Under the pieces are notes generated by a model, which was given only the letters and a program-made list of their open reading frames with translations, searched no databases and was not told the DNA's origin. A stretch of 64,000 nt of DNA from Fulvia fulva (taxonomy: Eukaryota > Ascomycota > Dothideomycetes > Mycosphaerellales > Mycosphaerellaceae): the NCBI RefSeq assembly GCF_020509005.1, contig NC_063018.1, positions 1,364,001-1,428,000 on the forward strand, read 5' to 3'. This document shows positions 20,850 to 34,885 of the stretch, piece after piece. The position numbers were made by a program, and so were the translations under genes. Every line of letters begins with the position of its first letter. Position 1 is the stretch's first letter.

Positions 20850-22800
20850 TAGCGTAAAAGTAGCGTAGTACTCTCTCTTTCTCCCTAGATTAAGACGCTA
20901 AGAAGGCGTATTACTCTATTATAGCTAGGCTATAGGGTACCGGTTACCCTAGCGGGGGCGGCGGCGCGAATACTTAACGTATCGAGCGCCGCGCGCGACT
21001 AACTCAAAACTTAGAACTTTTTACGCGATCCGATTAGTACACCTAGTCCGACGATACCGTCCTACTAGATCCCTTTACTAAGTACGCTAATAAGGTACGC
21101 GCGGTTCTCGATAGGCTCCTAGAAGAGGAGGAAGGAGAGGATACCTAACCCGAAATTATAGACACTTTTAACCTCGTAGTATTACTCTACGAGGGCGATA
21201 TTATAGACCACCTCGATAAGAATAGGTCAACCGACAATACTCGTAAGGACTTTACTATTAACTATATAGACGACCGCGATCGTACCGGGATATACCGTAT
21301 CCTACTCGACTAACTACGGTTACTTAACGCGACTTAGTTTCACGACTACGTTTAGAACTAACTAGAGGCAATTGCCTACGCCCTTCGTAAACTCGAGGCT
21401 AATCACCGCTAAGCTATCCTAGATAGGGCGGCGCTATATTAAGCTAACGAGCTAAATAAGAAGAAGTTCGAGGAAGTATATACCGAACTATAATATACGG
21501 AAAAGTATAAGTAGGAATATAAGTAGGACCTAGAAAAAGCTAATAAGGACCTTATAAAGGCTAACTAGGACGTTACTAAGTATAGGAAGTAGGCTAATAA
21601 CTAGTATAGCTCTACTAAGAGAGCCGAAAAGGAGGTCGATATATTTAAAGTCAAAGTCGCTAAACTAGAAACACTCGTACCGGACGACTCCGCCCCTACG
21701 GCTACCGACGTAGTAGGGCTATAGTAGACTATCGCTACGCTTAAACAGGATCTCGAGGAAGCTAAGCGTAGCTATACTACCGAGGAACCTAAGGAGCGTA
21801 GCGCCCGCTCCCTCTCCGAGTTACGATATCGACGCGGCGATAAACTAGCTAAATAGTACGCCGAATAACCCGCTACGAAGCCTACGCGGAAGTAACGTAA
21901 GGAGCGATTCGCTAATAACTCCTCCGACCCCGATTCCTCCGACTTATCCTTAGACTCTAATTCCGATTTCGAAGAGCGTCCGCGCCGTAAGAGTAAGGGT
22001 AAGGACAAGAGATCGAGAAAGAGATAAGAGACCGTTATCGTCGACGACGACGACGACTTCGAGATTGTAGATAGTAGTAGAGATATTATACGCTATGACC
22101 GAACTATAGTAGAAGACTTTAAGACGAGTTCCCGTGTCGAAGTACCTAAGCCTAAATTCTTAGGAGAGAATATAGGTAGTAAAGACTCGCCGACACTTTA
22201 TAAGTAGACTACTTAACTCGGTAATAAGCTTACCGCTTCTATCTTTAAGGACGTGCTATCCGCCCTACGTTTCGTATAAGAAACTACTATAGGGTTAGTA
22301 TATATACTCTATATTCCGTAACTATATTCCCTAGAAGATCGTCTTCTCTAAGATTCCCTCCGCGAGCCGGCTATTTAAGAACGTAAAGAAATACCTACGT
22401 TTCCTAGATAAGAACTTCGGCGACTATAATCCCGAGGGCACCGCGCGTAATAATATAGACGGGCTTAAGATAGTAGAGAATAATAAGTTCTTCGAGTTCT
22501 ATACTAAGTTCTAACGTAAGCGCCCCTAGCTCCTATAAGGCGCGAGCCGTAAGTACGAGGTTATCGAGCTTAAGAAGAAGCTAAGCTTTAAGTACCGTAA
22601 TCGACTAGTCGTACTACCTAATATAAAGTCGGTTAAGGGGCTTACTCGGCAATACTACCGCCTAGAGAGCGAGCTAGCTCAACTTGAATACGACCTACTA
22701 CGTACTAAGAGCAACGAGAGGAAGGATAAGAAGACGACTATACCTAAGGGTAACGGTACGGTATCGATACCTTCTATAGTAGGGTAGATTATACTACTAA
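20850..22800 (+). pseudogene. Gypsy-2 gag relic
   Basis: This is a RIPed reading region after the 5' LTR, rich in charged residues. There is a coiled-coil-like stretch near 21480-21700 and a basic/acidic run near 21950-22080. The position fits Gag. I could not define a zinc knuckle. Frames opposite to it, such as 21772-22008 on the minus strand, are shadows. Confidence 0.55.
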
Positions 22801-22899
22801 TACTCCCTTTAGATAACGGTATACCTCTCGGCCGCTCTCCTTATACTAATTAGCCGCTCCTTCCGTAGAAGGACCGTCCTAATTAGTATAAGAACCTTA

Positions 22900-25800
22900 T
22901 ATAACTTACTTAAGATTAGCGTACTTAGATTATCGCTAGCGATAGCTACCTACGCTACTAGGGTACCGGCTACGTCTTAGGCGCCGCCGGCTACCTACTT
23001 GACCTATACGAGCGTCCTAAGAAGAAGGCTAATAATAACGGCCTTACGGTCACTAAAGTACCGGTAGGAAATACCTAAGCTATTATTTAAGCGTAATAGA
23101 TAATAGTCCGCCTTAGGAAGTCTTATACCCTTACGAACCTTATAAATATACCCGTACCGTATAGGCGTTTTCCTTATAAGTCCGAGCGAGTACGCCCTCG
23201 TCTATAGAAGTAGATAAAGGACCCGAAGTCTCGTATTACTTTGTAGTAGAGGGTAGGGTAAATAGAATATATATATATATACCTTCCTTAATAATAGTAC
23301 TAACTCTAAACTCGTAAATACTTCCTTTACGTAAAGATACAAATTCCCGCTCTACGATATTAAGCCCTTTACGCTAGGCCTAAGTAATAGCTCCTAAGCA
23401 CTAATAATTATTACTAAAGCTACAAATATTAAACTGAACCTTTAAGGCTATATCGAGACGGTTAAATACCTAGTTACCGATACCTACTACGATATAGTCC
23501 TTAGCCTTAGATAGTAAGCGAAGTATAGCCCTTATAAAGACTAGAAGCGAAGCGTACTTATCTTTAACGACATTGACTATTAGAATCACTCTCTCTATAA
23601 GAACGTTAGCCTACTAGTAACGTTATCTATCCCCGAGTTACTACTAACGCCGGTACTCGACTACGATAGCCTTAAGCGACCTAATATCCGCGACATACCG
23701 GTCCCTTAGCCCCTCGAAGTCGGCGCTAAAAGAGTTAGGGCTAGGTATAGAGACGACATTAAGCGGATCAACTTATACGAACTCCGGAGACTCTATCGTA
23801 CGAGAGGTACGGAAGTATATACTATATAGATTAACCTACGCGAAGTATATACGGCGAAGAGCGCGGCCGATCTAGTTATAGTATAAGCGTTAGGGCTTTA
23901 CGCTATAATAGTACGAAAGGTTATAGGCGGTAACGCTATATTCGCGTACGCTATATATATAAAAGATAGCTACTATAGGACGCTCCGTTATCGATAGGAG
24001 TACTAGGTAGAGGCCTACGCGATAAACGTAACTAATTACGACGTATTTATAAAAAAGCTATACCGGAAGCAGAAGGACCCTGACGTACTTATTAAGCTAC
24101 CGGCTATATACTATTATCGGTAAGCTCTATTCTCGAAGTTAGAGTTAGACAAGCTACAACCTTATCGCCCTAGCCTAGATTATAAGATTAAGCTAAAGAA
24201 GGATACTCGGCTACCGTTTAAGCGGCCCTATCCGATTTCGAACAGAGAGTCAGAAGTAGTAAAAGCTTGGGTAGATAACTAACTTTAGAAAGGTAATATC
24301 TAACGTAGTAACTTACCTATAGTATTACCGGTAATTATCGTACGTAAAATAGGTAGTAGACTACGCGTCTATATCGACTACCGCGCCCTAAACGCTATTA
24401 CTATAAAATCGAGGTACCCTATCCTACTTATTTAAGATACCCTCAACCGGATTAGTAGTAAGAAGTACTTTACTAAGCTCGATATAATCGCTACCTTTAA
24501 TCGTTTACGTATCGCGGAAGGGAACGAGTAGAAAACGGTATTTACTACGCGCTACGGTCAATTCGAATGTCTAGTAATGCCCTTTAGTCTTTATAATGTA
24601 CCCAGTACCTTCTAGTTATATATTAATAACGCGCTCCGAGAGTACCTAGACGATTTTACCTCCGCGTACCTCGATAACGTACTTATATTTAGCGACACCC
24701 TAGAGAAGTATATCGTTTACGTCGAGAAGGTCATAGCGAAGCTATAGGAGGTAGGTCTTTAACTCGACATCAATAAGTATGAGTTTTACGTCTAAGAGGT
24801 GAAGTACCTTAGCTTAATTATAGGCGCGGACGGTATTAAGATAGATAAGGATAAGATTGCCGTAATCTAAGAATAGGAGACCCCTCGTAACCTAATAGAT
24901 ATTCTGTCCTTCCTTAGCTTTTATAACTTCTATAGGCGGTTTATTTATAACTACTTAGGCATCGCCTACCCGATAATATAGCTTACTAAGAAAGACGTAC
25001 TATAGGTATAGGGTAGCGAATGTTAGGACGCTTTCGAACGTATAAAATAAGCGTTTACTAAGGACGATATTATACTCGTATATTTCGTACCCGGGCGAGA
25101 AACGAAGCTCGAAACGGATACGTTAGACTTCGTTACTACTATAGTAATGTCGTAGCGAGGAGAAGACGGTATATAGCGCCTAGTAGCTTTTATATCTAAG
25201 AAGATATCGCCGTAAGAATATAACTACGATATCTATAATAAGGAACTACTCGCTATCGTAAAAGTCTTTAAGGAATAGAAGCTAGAGCTTATGTCTAGAG
25301 ACATTAATAGAGATAAGGCCGACTTCGAAAACCTTACTAACGAAAGCGGTAAGCTAATTATAGTATACTCCGATTATAAGAACCTTAAATAGTTTACTAG
25401 TACTAAGGTCCTAAATACACGCTAGGCGCCTTAGTCCGAGTTCTTATTACAGTTCTACTTTAAGATTATCTATATCCCTAGTAAGACGAATATAAAACCT
25501 AATACTCTAACACGGCGGCTATAGGACGTCCCTATAAACGTTAACGACCTACGAAGACAGTATTAAGAATAGACGTTACTACCTAAGTACCGATTTCTTA
25601 ATATCTTGCCGATAGAGATCCGTCTAGGCCGATAGGACAATAAACTTATAACTAAGATCCGCGTTATATACGGAGAAGCGGAGCTATAGTAAGCGTTACG
25701 CTAGTTAGACGTAGGAGAGCCTTATACGCTACTACGCTAGTACCGTATAGATAATAGCGAGGCGGTAGCTATAGGCGGCCTTATCTATATTAAGAATAGA

Positions 25801-27475
25801 TACGGCGGCTATAACGTCTTTATACTAGACGTACCGGGTTTACGCTTTAAGGTCTTCTAAGCATATTATAGCACCCCCTCTACTAGTTACCTAGGTCGTA
25901 CGAAGACCTACGAGCTTATTACTCGCGAGTTCGTCTAGCCCGGCTTTTCGTAGTATATACGTAGTCAGATCTTTAAGTACTACGAATACCGCTTAGTAAA
26001 ACCCTCGTAGACGTAATACCTAGGGCTACTAAAACCCCTACTAATCCCGTTTAAACTATAGGACGAAATTACTATAGATTTCGTAGTAGGACTACCGAAG
26101 AGTACTAATTATAATAGCGTTATATATACTAATACCCTTACGATTACTAACCGTACGGGTAAGGGATGCTATATAATCCTAGTAAAGGAGATAACGGCCG
26201 AATATATTACCGAGGTCTTCGTCCGGGACTACTACCGCTTATATAGTACCCCTCTGTCTATCGTTATAGATCGAGGTAGTTAGTAGCTATTAGCTTTTTA
26301 GTAACGCTTCTACAAACTAGTAGGAATAGTCTATAAGTTGTCTATAGCCTTCTATCCTAAGACCGATAGATAGTCTAAGAACACGAATAAGGAGATAGAG
26401 AAGTACCTCCGTGTCTTTATCGACTACGTATAAGGAGATTAGGTATAGTGGCTTCCGCTAGCGGAATTCTTAAAGAATAACCACATTATAGAAGTAATAG
26501 GTATGTCGCTATTCTTTACCGAACGAGGTCGTAATCCTCGTACTAGTAACTTTAATAGAGATGGCCTCCCTAAGCGTCTAATACCTACTAAGTAACGCCT
26601 ATCCGCCGAAAAGGCAGAGCGTCTTACTTAATAGATAAAGGACTTCCGTACGTACCTATACGAATACTTACGTTACGATTAAGCCCTATAAGTAGATAAC
26701 GCTAATATATACCGTACTATACTACCGCGATATAGCCTAGGCGACCGTATCTATATTAATACTAAGAACTAGAAGTCATTACGCCTAGCTAAGAAGCTTA
26801 ATATCAAACAGTTTAGACCGGTAATAATCACTACCGCGCTCGGTAAGAATACGTATAGTATTGCCCTACTAGAGACGATCCGCGTATATAACTCCTTCTA
26901 TTTAAATCTTCTCCGACCGGTAGATCTAGAAGATAACCTACGACCGCCGCCGATCGAGGTTACTAATAAAACTAGTAATACGTTTAAGACCTAGGAGGTT
27001 GAACGCGTCCTAGATTCTAAGCCGAAGGGCAGAGGCATTACTATACTAGTAAAATAGAAGGGCTATTTAGATAGTAAGTCTACCTAGGAGCCCGCGAGCG
27101 TAGTATATAAGGATATACCGAAGGTAGTCGTAGACTTTAAGTATAACAACCTAACTAAGTCTATACCGATCAACTTTTATCCGCTAGAAGATTAGATTCT
27201 AAATAAGACCTTAGTCGATATAAGGCCGGACGCGAACGTAATAGATCTAGTACCTTAGTTAACCGTAACGGTATAGCCTCTACGTAAAGGTAATAGCCCT
27301 ATAGCTCTAGCTAAGGATAACTATACGCCTAATACTAACGATAGCTATATTAAAAGGGTTTTAGTGCCTATCTCTAGTAAGTTGTTAGAGCTAATAGACG
27401 AAACGAATAATATAGAGGATAATAAAGCTTTCGCGTTTACGCTAAGGGAGATTTAAGGATATACGCTTCGAGACG
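22900..27475 (+). pseudogene. Gypsy-2 pol relic (protease, RT, RNase H, integrase, chromodomain)
   Basis: RT is readable from about 24150, with TRYGQFECLVMPF near 24550 and a mutated YLDD motif (YLDNVLIFS) near 24675. RNase H follows at about 25090-25480. The integrase core lies at about 26060-26420 with DFVVGLP and IDRGS; the third acidic residue appears as Lys. A chromodomain is recognisable at about 26990-27170. The frame then continues almost to the purine tract. RIP has turned Gln/Trp codons into stops throughout, so it is non-functional. Confidence 0.82.
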
Positions 27476-27485
27476 AAGGTGTTTT

Positions 27486-27497
27486 AGAGGGGGGTAG
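27486..27497 (+). other. Gypsy-2 polypurine tract
   Basis: The purine run agaggggggtag directly precedes the 3' LTR, as expected for second-strand priming. Confidence 0.75.
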
Positions 27498-27687
27498 TGT
27501 CACGGCCGTTCCGTAAGTAAAGGATTCGAATCTGATCACGTGACCCGTATAACTAAGCTCGGCCCGATACCGACGCCCGACACCTCGGCCTTTAAGTATA
27601 GGCTTCGTTCTTAGACTCTCTTCTCTCTTTAGCTATCGACTTTGTTAATACTATACCCTTATACTCTCGTACTATAGTCTCGTAATA
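27498..27687 (+). repeat. Gypsy-2 3' LTR
   Basis: 190 bp, beginning tgtcacgg and ending cgtaata. It matches 20549-20753 except for the 15-bp segment missing here. Confidence 0.92.
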
Positions 27688-28935
27688 TTAATCGAGAGAC
27701 TTACTACGTTAACCTAGGAGGCGACCTTCCTAAAGGCCTAGACTATATATAAGGCTATTATTAAGCCCGTAATACTATATAGAGTAGTAGTTTAGGTAGC
27801 GGAAAAACATATCCTAAAGAGAATTAAGGACCCCCTTAATAGAGCGTAGGCAGCTTACCTAAAGAGAGTACTAGGGGTATATAAGTCAACCCCTTATAGG
27901 ACAATAGAAATAGAATTAGGTATAGCCCCTATTAGGGAGTACCTCTAGGGTATAAGGTGTTAATACGTAGAGAAGACATTAGTATACCTAGCCTAGGGAA
28001 CTATCTAAGTAGCTACTTAAAGGATAAGAACCTAGTAGGAGAGGAGGAGAAGACCTAACCGGCTAAATATAATCCTATAGAAGGAAGTAGACCTAAAAAC
28101 ATTATAGGAAATCCTAGTAGCCCTTGAATAGAGAGAAGCTCTAAGGGAGTAAGTTAATATAGGGGACAAAGGGAAAAAGAAGCAAAGCTAAGTAGAAAGG
28201 ATCGTAGGTCACCTATAGGAAATGTATTAGAACTAAAAACCAGTAAGGCTAGGAGCCCTACTAGCGGCTAGGACCTTTGGGAGGTATAACTACCTTATCT
28301 ATAAAGACCTAAGGAGGGCGGAAGCAAGTATAGCTATCTAGATTCGCTCTAAGCACATTAGGCTAAGAGTATACTTATACTAAAGAAGAGTCCTAGGATA
28401 CGATTCTAAACGTTACCCCTATAGCTACCTATCCTAAAACCCGGAGTATGTAGTACTAGACTGTACTAAGTAGGGAAAAGGGAGAAGCTAATAGAGGGCG
28501 AAGGTAAGAGATAGGCAATACTAGGCTATTATCTAGAATAGACAAGATATAAGGAGAGTAATAAGATAGATCCTTAACGAGGACTACCTAGAGCAATTCT
28601 CCCTAGTAGTAGAAACGGAAAGGTAGATAGAGAGGAGGGAGAGAGAGAGAAGAGCCGGGGAAACAGAAGGGAGAAAGGGAATCGAGAGGAGGACATTACT
28701 AGGGTTACGGGCAAGGTAGTTATAGGGTAATAACTATAATACTAGCGTACCCTAAAGGAAGGAGAACGAAAGGACAAGATAGGAAAGAACGAGGAGGGTA
28801 AAGACGAGGAGGTTCTTATCTATTAATCGGGTTTTCTACCTATATAAATAGACCTAAATAGCGAGAGACCTATATAGGCTATAGGGCACTAAAATAGGCG
28901 AATAAATAATCTATCTATCTATCTATATATTAAGT

Positions 28936-29014
28936 CCGGCTCCTCTACGTCCGGTATAGTCCGAAGGACCCTAATATTATATATAGATAGCCTTATACTG
29001 AGGCTACTATTATA
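28936..29014 (-). repeat. Gypsy-1 3' LTR, second part
   Basis: This completes the left LTR after TadB-1 and matches 57676-57758. The purine-rich complement of attacctcccc at 29015-29025 follows directly; this is the likely polypurine tract. Confidence 0.8.
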
Positions 29015-31573
29015 ATTACCTCCCCTTATATACGAGCTACCTCGACACGCTTAGTATTATCTAGTATAACGTCAACTATAGTAGGGATATAGTCTAGAAC
29101 TATTTCCGATACGAGGCGGACCCGTACGTCTACTACGTCCTTATAATCTAGGAGCTATAGATTAAGCCGTACTATAAGAGACTAACGACCTACAAGTCAC
29201 TAGGCTATACGACATACCTACGAGGCGACGGCAGACCCCGTACGTACTTCTATATTAGTAAGGATATACTAGAATCCGAATAGGAGGTAGTATACTATAT
29301 AGACGAAGAAGGCGGGGGAGATATTACCTCCCTCTACGTAGGTAGTACTTAGATACATAATATATATATATAACCGCTAGCCTCGAGGTCTAGTAGCGAC
29401 CTTAGGGTATAGATACCTAGACAGTACGCTTAAGAGACAAGGGTACTATATCGTAGTAGGAGACTTTGATATATACTACCCTTCCTAGGAAAGCCTAATA
29501 TAGCCGCACCCTATAGCCGACGAAGTACTCGACTTAATAGCGAGCAACGTAATTGCCCTTATTACCCCGAAGGACCTAGGTACCTAGAAGAGAGGGGGAC
29601 TCTAAGGCACGATCGACCTCTCCTAGATCTTAGATAGCTACTACTATATAGTAATCTACTATAGGATCGAATATAAACTCGAGGCGTCGTCAGACTATAT
29701 ACTAGTTAGGACCTCTATTACGACATAGATATAAAGTATACTAGCGACAACCCCTAAGCTAAACTAGGGAAAGGCCTACTAGGCTAATATCTAGGCGTAC
29801 CTCGATAACTCCGAGAGGCTAGTCTAGATCGCGTAGTAGTAATACAATAGTAAAGACGAGATAGACGAGGTAATCTAAGGGTTAATAGACGAAATAGGAA
29901 AAGCGACCTTACTTTACGTTCCGCTTACCTAACTAACGACATAGTCTAAACTATACTAGACGCCGAAGTATACTACGGTAGTAAGAGAAGTAAGGAGAGC
30001 CCGCCGGGTATAGACGAGTAGCTATAGCGAGGAGGCCTAGAATATATATAGGGAGGTATACTAATAGAAGAAAGCTACGATACGGAGGGAGAAAGTAGTT
30101 AGCTAGAGAGCTATAGTAGAAGAAATCGCCGGTAAGCTAGCGAGGATATAGAAGCTAGCGAAATAGGCCCGATAGGACCCTATATAGAGCCCCTCCTTCT
30201 CTATACTAGTACTATAATCGCCTAGTAGCCCGGTTAGCGACCCCGAGGCTAAAGCGCGTCTACTAGCTAGTAAGTTCTTCCCGCCCCTAGTCGAGGCTAA
30301 TCTAAGCAATATAAATAGCTCTACTCCCCTAGCCCCTAGTATCGCGGTCTAATAGGATATATCCGAGAGAGATATTACCGCTATACTTAGGAAGTTACCG
30401 GCGAAGAAAGCCCCGGGGCCGGATAGGATCCGAAACGAGCTACTAAAGAAGTGTAGAGATTAACTAGCCCTAGTAGTCGTAGCGATCTTCAACGCCTACC
30501 TATAGACCGGATACTACCCGATAGTATTCAATTAATCGACGATAGTAGTCCTACGTAAGCCGTAAAAGGAAGACTATACGTAGGTGAAGTCGTACCGCCT
30601 AATTACGCTCCTTAATACTCTTAGGAAGGCGCTTAAGAAGCTAGTTATAACGAGACTCTCCGAGGCGGTAGAGGAATACTCTCTACTCCCGGACACCTAG
30701 ATAGGTACGCGCCTATAGCGATCGACGCTATCCGCGATAGAACTTATTACCTCTTAGGTAAAGGCTATCTAGTATAAGAATAGGGACAAGGTAGCATCCT
30801 TACTTAGTCTAGACATATCGGGAGCTATCGGCTACGTGTTATACCCGCGGCTACTCTATGTCCTAAGGTCGAAAGGACTCCCTAAGTAGCTTATTAACTT
30901 CGTACGGTCCTACCTCTAAAACCGTAGTACGTCGATCCTAGTCGGTTAGTATAAAAGCCTATTTTAAGTAGTCTATACTAGAATCCCGTAAGGCTTAACG
31001 CTAGTACCTATTCTGTTCCTCTTCTTTATAGCGACGCTACTCCTAGCCCTAGAATCCTAGAACACCGCTATAAGCGGCTTCGTAGACGACACGAACATCC
31101 TAGCGTAGTCTTCCTCGACTAAGGAGAACTATAGGCTACTAGAAGAGAAGTATAAGATCTATAAGGACTAGGCTAGGAGGTACGGGGCTCGGTTTGCCCT
31201 AGAAAAGTATAATCTAATACACTTTACGCGCCGGCTACGGTTCTATAATATATAAGCTTCTATCTAGATATAGGGGTATACGACTAACCCGGTAAATTAG
31301 CTTAGGATCCTCGGACTATAGGTAGACCCGGCGCTACGGTAGAGGAAGTACGTATAGGTAATATTACGGAAAGCTAAATAGAATATAGTATTATAGATAG
31401 ATAGATAGATTTGTCATTCCCCTATTCTAGGACCCTATCCGGCCTATATAGGTATATATCTATTGTTATATACAAAGGGAAACCCGAATAGGTGAAAACC
31501 CTTCCCGCCCTCGACTACTCCTTATCTAGTTTAGCTTTCCCTCTGAACGTACGTAGTCTATATCACTACCCCG

Positions 31574-34500
31574 TTAGCCCCCGCTCCTAGCCGGTCTCGT
31601 CGCGCTACGTCGTGTCCTCTCTTCCTATACTGTTCCTACTAGGCGGTACTATTCTAGCCAGCCCTTCTCTAGTATCTAGTTCGTAATGCGCCGTAGGTCC
31701 TTAGCGTTGTTAAGAAGTGCCCTAATCGTCCGGTTCCTCGCCTTTACTATCTACTCCCCCCTTCCTAGCGACTATCTCGGACAGACGAGGAGTACGTACC
31801 GTACGTTCTAGGAGCGATAGCCGTAGGGGCAGCTAGTATTCGTGTATCCTAGAACCTTCCTCTATAATAGGTACCCCTAGAGGCCGATGTGTTCGCTTCG
31901 TAGTTAGGTTACTATACTACTCTATACCCTCGTAAGGCGGTAGTAGATAAGCTTCGGGGGGTACTTAACCGCGGATTTTATAGCTAACTATTCCTTAGGT
32001 TGTCCCGCTAGCTAAGGGCGTCTACTATGCCCTATAACCTAGTTATTCCACCTCTCTTTCTATAGTTGCTCTATAAACGATTTCTTACCTTCCTATTATA
32101 TTACTAGCTATTCGTCCCTTGCCCGGTAGTTCGGCTCGTTTCCGGGTCGAATACCCCTATACGCTAGTACTAATTCGCGGGCCCTTACGACTATACTAGC
32201 GATAACCTTCTATACTAGGTACTGTGCCGACTTGCCTAAGTAGGAGGTCCGTAGTCCCTAGATATATAGGTCGATCGGCGGTATAGCGGTCTCGTGCTTA
32301 AGCATCCTCGTTAGTGTCGACTTATATACCCCGGTGACCTTCCTTAGGCATTAGTTTTAGATCTTCGCTAGCGGCGCGACGAGTCCCTTCGATAGGTAGG
32401 CCCTCTCGCCTAAGGACTATACTTAGCTACTATAGGTAAGGACTAGCCGTATAATAGCCGTATATAGAAGTCGTAACTACCGGAAGTCCGCCCTCTATAT
32501 AGACGTAGTGAGCCTCTAGTATAATGCTATATTCTGTTTAGCTTTCCGTAATATTGCCTATACGTACTTCCTCTACCGTAGCGCCGGGTCCACCTATAGT
32601 CCGAGGATCCTAAGCTAATTTGCCGGGTTAGTCGTGTGCCCCTATATCTAGATAGAAGCTTGTATATTGTAGAACCGTGGCCGGCGCGTAAAGTGTATTA
32701 GATTGTACTTTTCTAGGGTAAACCGAGCCCCGTACCTCCTAGCCTAGTCCTCGTAGATCTTATACTTCTCTTCTAGTAGCCTATAGTTCTCCTTAGTCGA
32801 GGAAGACTACGCTAGGATGTTTATGTCGTCTACGAAGCCGCTCGTAGCGGTGTTCTAGGATTCTAGGGCTAGGAGTAGCGTCGCTATAAAGAAGAGGAAC
32901 AGAATAGGTACTAGCGTTAAGCCTTACGGGATTCTAGTATAGACTGCTTGAAATAGGCTTCTATACTAGCCGACTAGGATCGACGTACTACGGTTTTAGA
33001 GGTAGGACCGTACGAAGTTAATAAGCTACTTAGGGAGTCCTTTCGACCTTAGGATATAGAGTAGCCGCGGGTATAACACGTAGTCGAAGGCTCCCGATAT
33101 ATCTAGGCTAAGTAAGGAAGCCACCTTGTCCCTATTCTTATACTAGATAGCCTTTACCTAAGAGGTAATAAGTTCTATCGCGGATAGCGTCGATCGCTAT
33201 AGGCGCGTACCTATCTAGGTGTCCGGGAGTAGGGAGTATTCCTCTACCGCCTCGGAGAGTCTCGTTATAACTAGCTTCTTAAGCGCCTTCCTAAGAGTGT
33301 TAAGGAGCGTAATTAGGCGGTACGACTTTACCTACGTATAGTCTTCCTTCTACGGCTTACGTAGGACCACTGTCGTCGATTGTTTAAAAGCTATCGGGTA
33401 GTACCCGGTCTATAGGCAGGCGTTAAAGATCGCTATAACTACTAGGGCTAGTTGATCTCTATACTTCTTTAGTAGCTCGTTTAGGATCCTATCCGGCCCC
33501 GGGGCTTTCTTCGCCGGCAACTTCCTTAGTATAGCGGCAACTTCTCCCTCGGACACCTCCTATTAGACCGCGATACTAGGGGCTAGGGGAGTAGAGCTGT
33601 TTATATCGCTTAGATTAGCCTCGACTAGGGGCGGGAAGAACTTGCTAGCTAGTAGACGCGCCTTGGCCTCGGGGTCGCTAACCGGGCTACTAGGCGATTG
33701 TAGCGCTAGGATAGAGAAGGAGGGGCCCTATATAGGGTCCTGTCGGGCCTATTTCGCTAGCTTCTACATCCTCTCTAGCTTGCCGGCGATTTCTTCTACT
33801 ATAGCCCTCTAGCCGATTGCTTTCTCCCTTCGTATTATAGCTTTCTTCTGTTAGTATACCTCCCTATATACGTTCTAGGCCTCCTCGCTATAGCTGCTCG
33901 TCTATACCCGGCGGGCTCTCCTTACTTCTCTTACTACCGTAGTACACTCCGGCGTCTAGTATAGTTTAGACTATGTCGTTAGTTAGGTAAGCGGAACGTA
34001 AAGTAAGGTCGCTTTTCCTATTTCGTCTATTAACCCTTAGACTGCCTCGTCTATCTCGTCTTTACTATTATATTACTACTACGCGATCTAGACTAGCCTC
34101 TCGGAGTTATCGAGGTACGCCTAGATATTAGCCTAGTAGGCCTTTCCCTAGTTTAGCTTAGGGGTTGTCGCTAGTATACTTTATATCTATGTCGTAATAG
34201 AGGTCCTAACTAGTATATAGTCTAACGACGCCTCGAGTTTATATTCGATCCTATAGTAGGTTACCGTATAGTAGTAGCTATCTAAGATCTAGGAGAGGTC
34301 GATCGTGCCTTAGAGTCCCCCTCTCTTCTAGGTGCCTAGGTCCTTCGGGGTATTAAGGGCAATTACGTTGCTTGCTATTAAGTCGAGTACTTCGTCGGCT
34401 ATAGGGTGCGGCTACATAAGGCTTTCCTAGGAAGGGTAGTGTATATTAAAGTCTCCTACTACGATGTAGCACCCTTGTCTCTTAAGCGCACTGTCTAGGT

Positions 34501-34885
34501 GTCTATAGACCCCTAGGTCGCGGCTAGACCTCGAGGCTAGCGGTTATATATATAGGTTGTATATCTAGGTGCTACCTACGTAGAGGGAGGTAATATCGCC
34601 CCCGCCTTCTTCGTCTACGTAGTACACTACCTCCCAGTCGGATTCTAGTATGTCCTTACTAATATAGAAGTACGTACGGGGTCTGCCGTCGCCTCGTAGG
34701 TATGTCGTATAGCCTAGTGACTTGTAGGTCGTTAGTCTCTTATAGTACGGCTTAATCTATAGCTCCTAGATTATAAGGACGTAGTAGACGCGCGGGTCCG
34801 CCTCGTGTAGGAAATAGTTCTAGACTATATCCTTGCTATAGTTGACGTTATACTAGATAATACTAAGCGTGTCGAGGCTAGTCAT
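31574..34885 (-). pseudogene. TadA-5 ORF2 relic
   Basis: The span is 3312 bases, identical in length to ORF2 of TadA-2. The ATG (34883-34885) is intact. Endonuclease and RT are recognisable on the minus strand, with FVDDINIL-like sequence near 32820. Many Gln/Trp codons are stops. Confidence 0.88.

Larger units (their letters stand above)
20549..27687 (+). mobile_element. Gypsy-2: complete but RIPed chromovirus
   Basis: LTRs of 205 and 190 bp (20549-20753 and 27498-27687) are flanked by a perfect ttaat TSD (20544-20548 and 27688-27692). Termini are TGTYACG and CGTAATA, the latter RIPed from CGTAACA. Gag and pol relics fill the 6.7 kb between. It inserted into TadB-1 ORF2. Transitions dominate and indels are few, so long stretches read cleanly once stops are taken as mutated Gln/Trp. 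Confidence 0.92.
10107..28810 (+). pseudogene. TadB-1 ORF2 (endonuclease-RT), RIPed and split
   Basis: It starts at the ATG at 10107-10109. An apurinic/apyrimidinic (AP) endonuclease-like domain follows, with the QEPWIN motif visible as mutated codons near 10220. RT is recognisable on either side of TadA-3: a mutated form of the LSLDISGAFD motif near 19300 and the VDD-containing motif near 20240. The C-terminal region resumes after Gypsy-2 at 27693 and ends before 28810. Gln and Trp codons are systematically TAG/TAA. The matching intact reading frame is 52203-55580 in TadB-2. Confidence 0.75.
7625..28923 (+). mobile_element. TadB-1: full-length RIPed Tad1-type LINE, host of five insertions
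   Basis: The flanks carry a 12-bp TSD starting tatatatta (7613-7624 and 28924-28935) with one mismatch. The 3' end is an (ATCT)n tail. Its own sequence lies at 7625-8574, 9691-10946, 18340-19559, 20197-20548 and 27688-28923 and aligns by eye with TadB-2 throughout. Inserted elements are Pogo-1, TadA-1 (with TadA-2 inside), TadA-3 and Gypsy-2, each with its own TSD. Nearly all CpA and TpG are lost, so every ORF is destroyed. Confidence 0.87.

Noticed and set aside
21772..22008. 78-codon Ser/Glu-rich minus frame in Gypsy-2
   Set aside because: It is antisense to the gag relic in RIPed DNA, where loss of CpA/TpG changes stop frequency. No motif.
30103..30309. Minus-strand frame in TadA-4, and a similar one at 14911-15216
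   Set aside because: The same antisense shadow of ORF2 in two copies of one element. Sense coding explains it.
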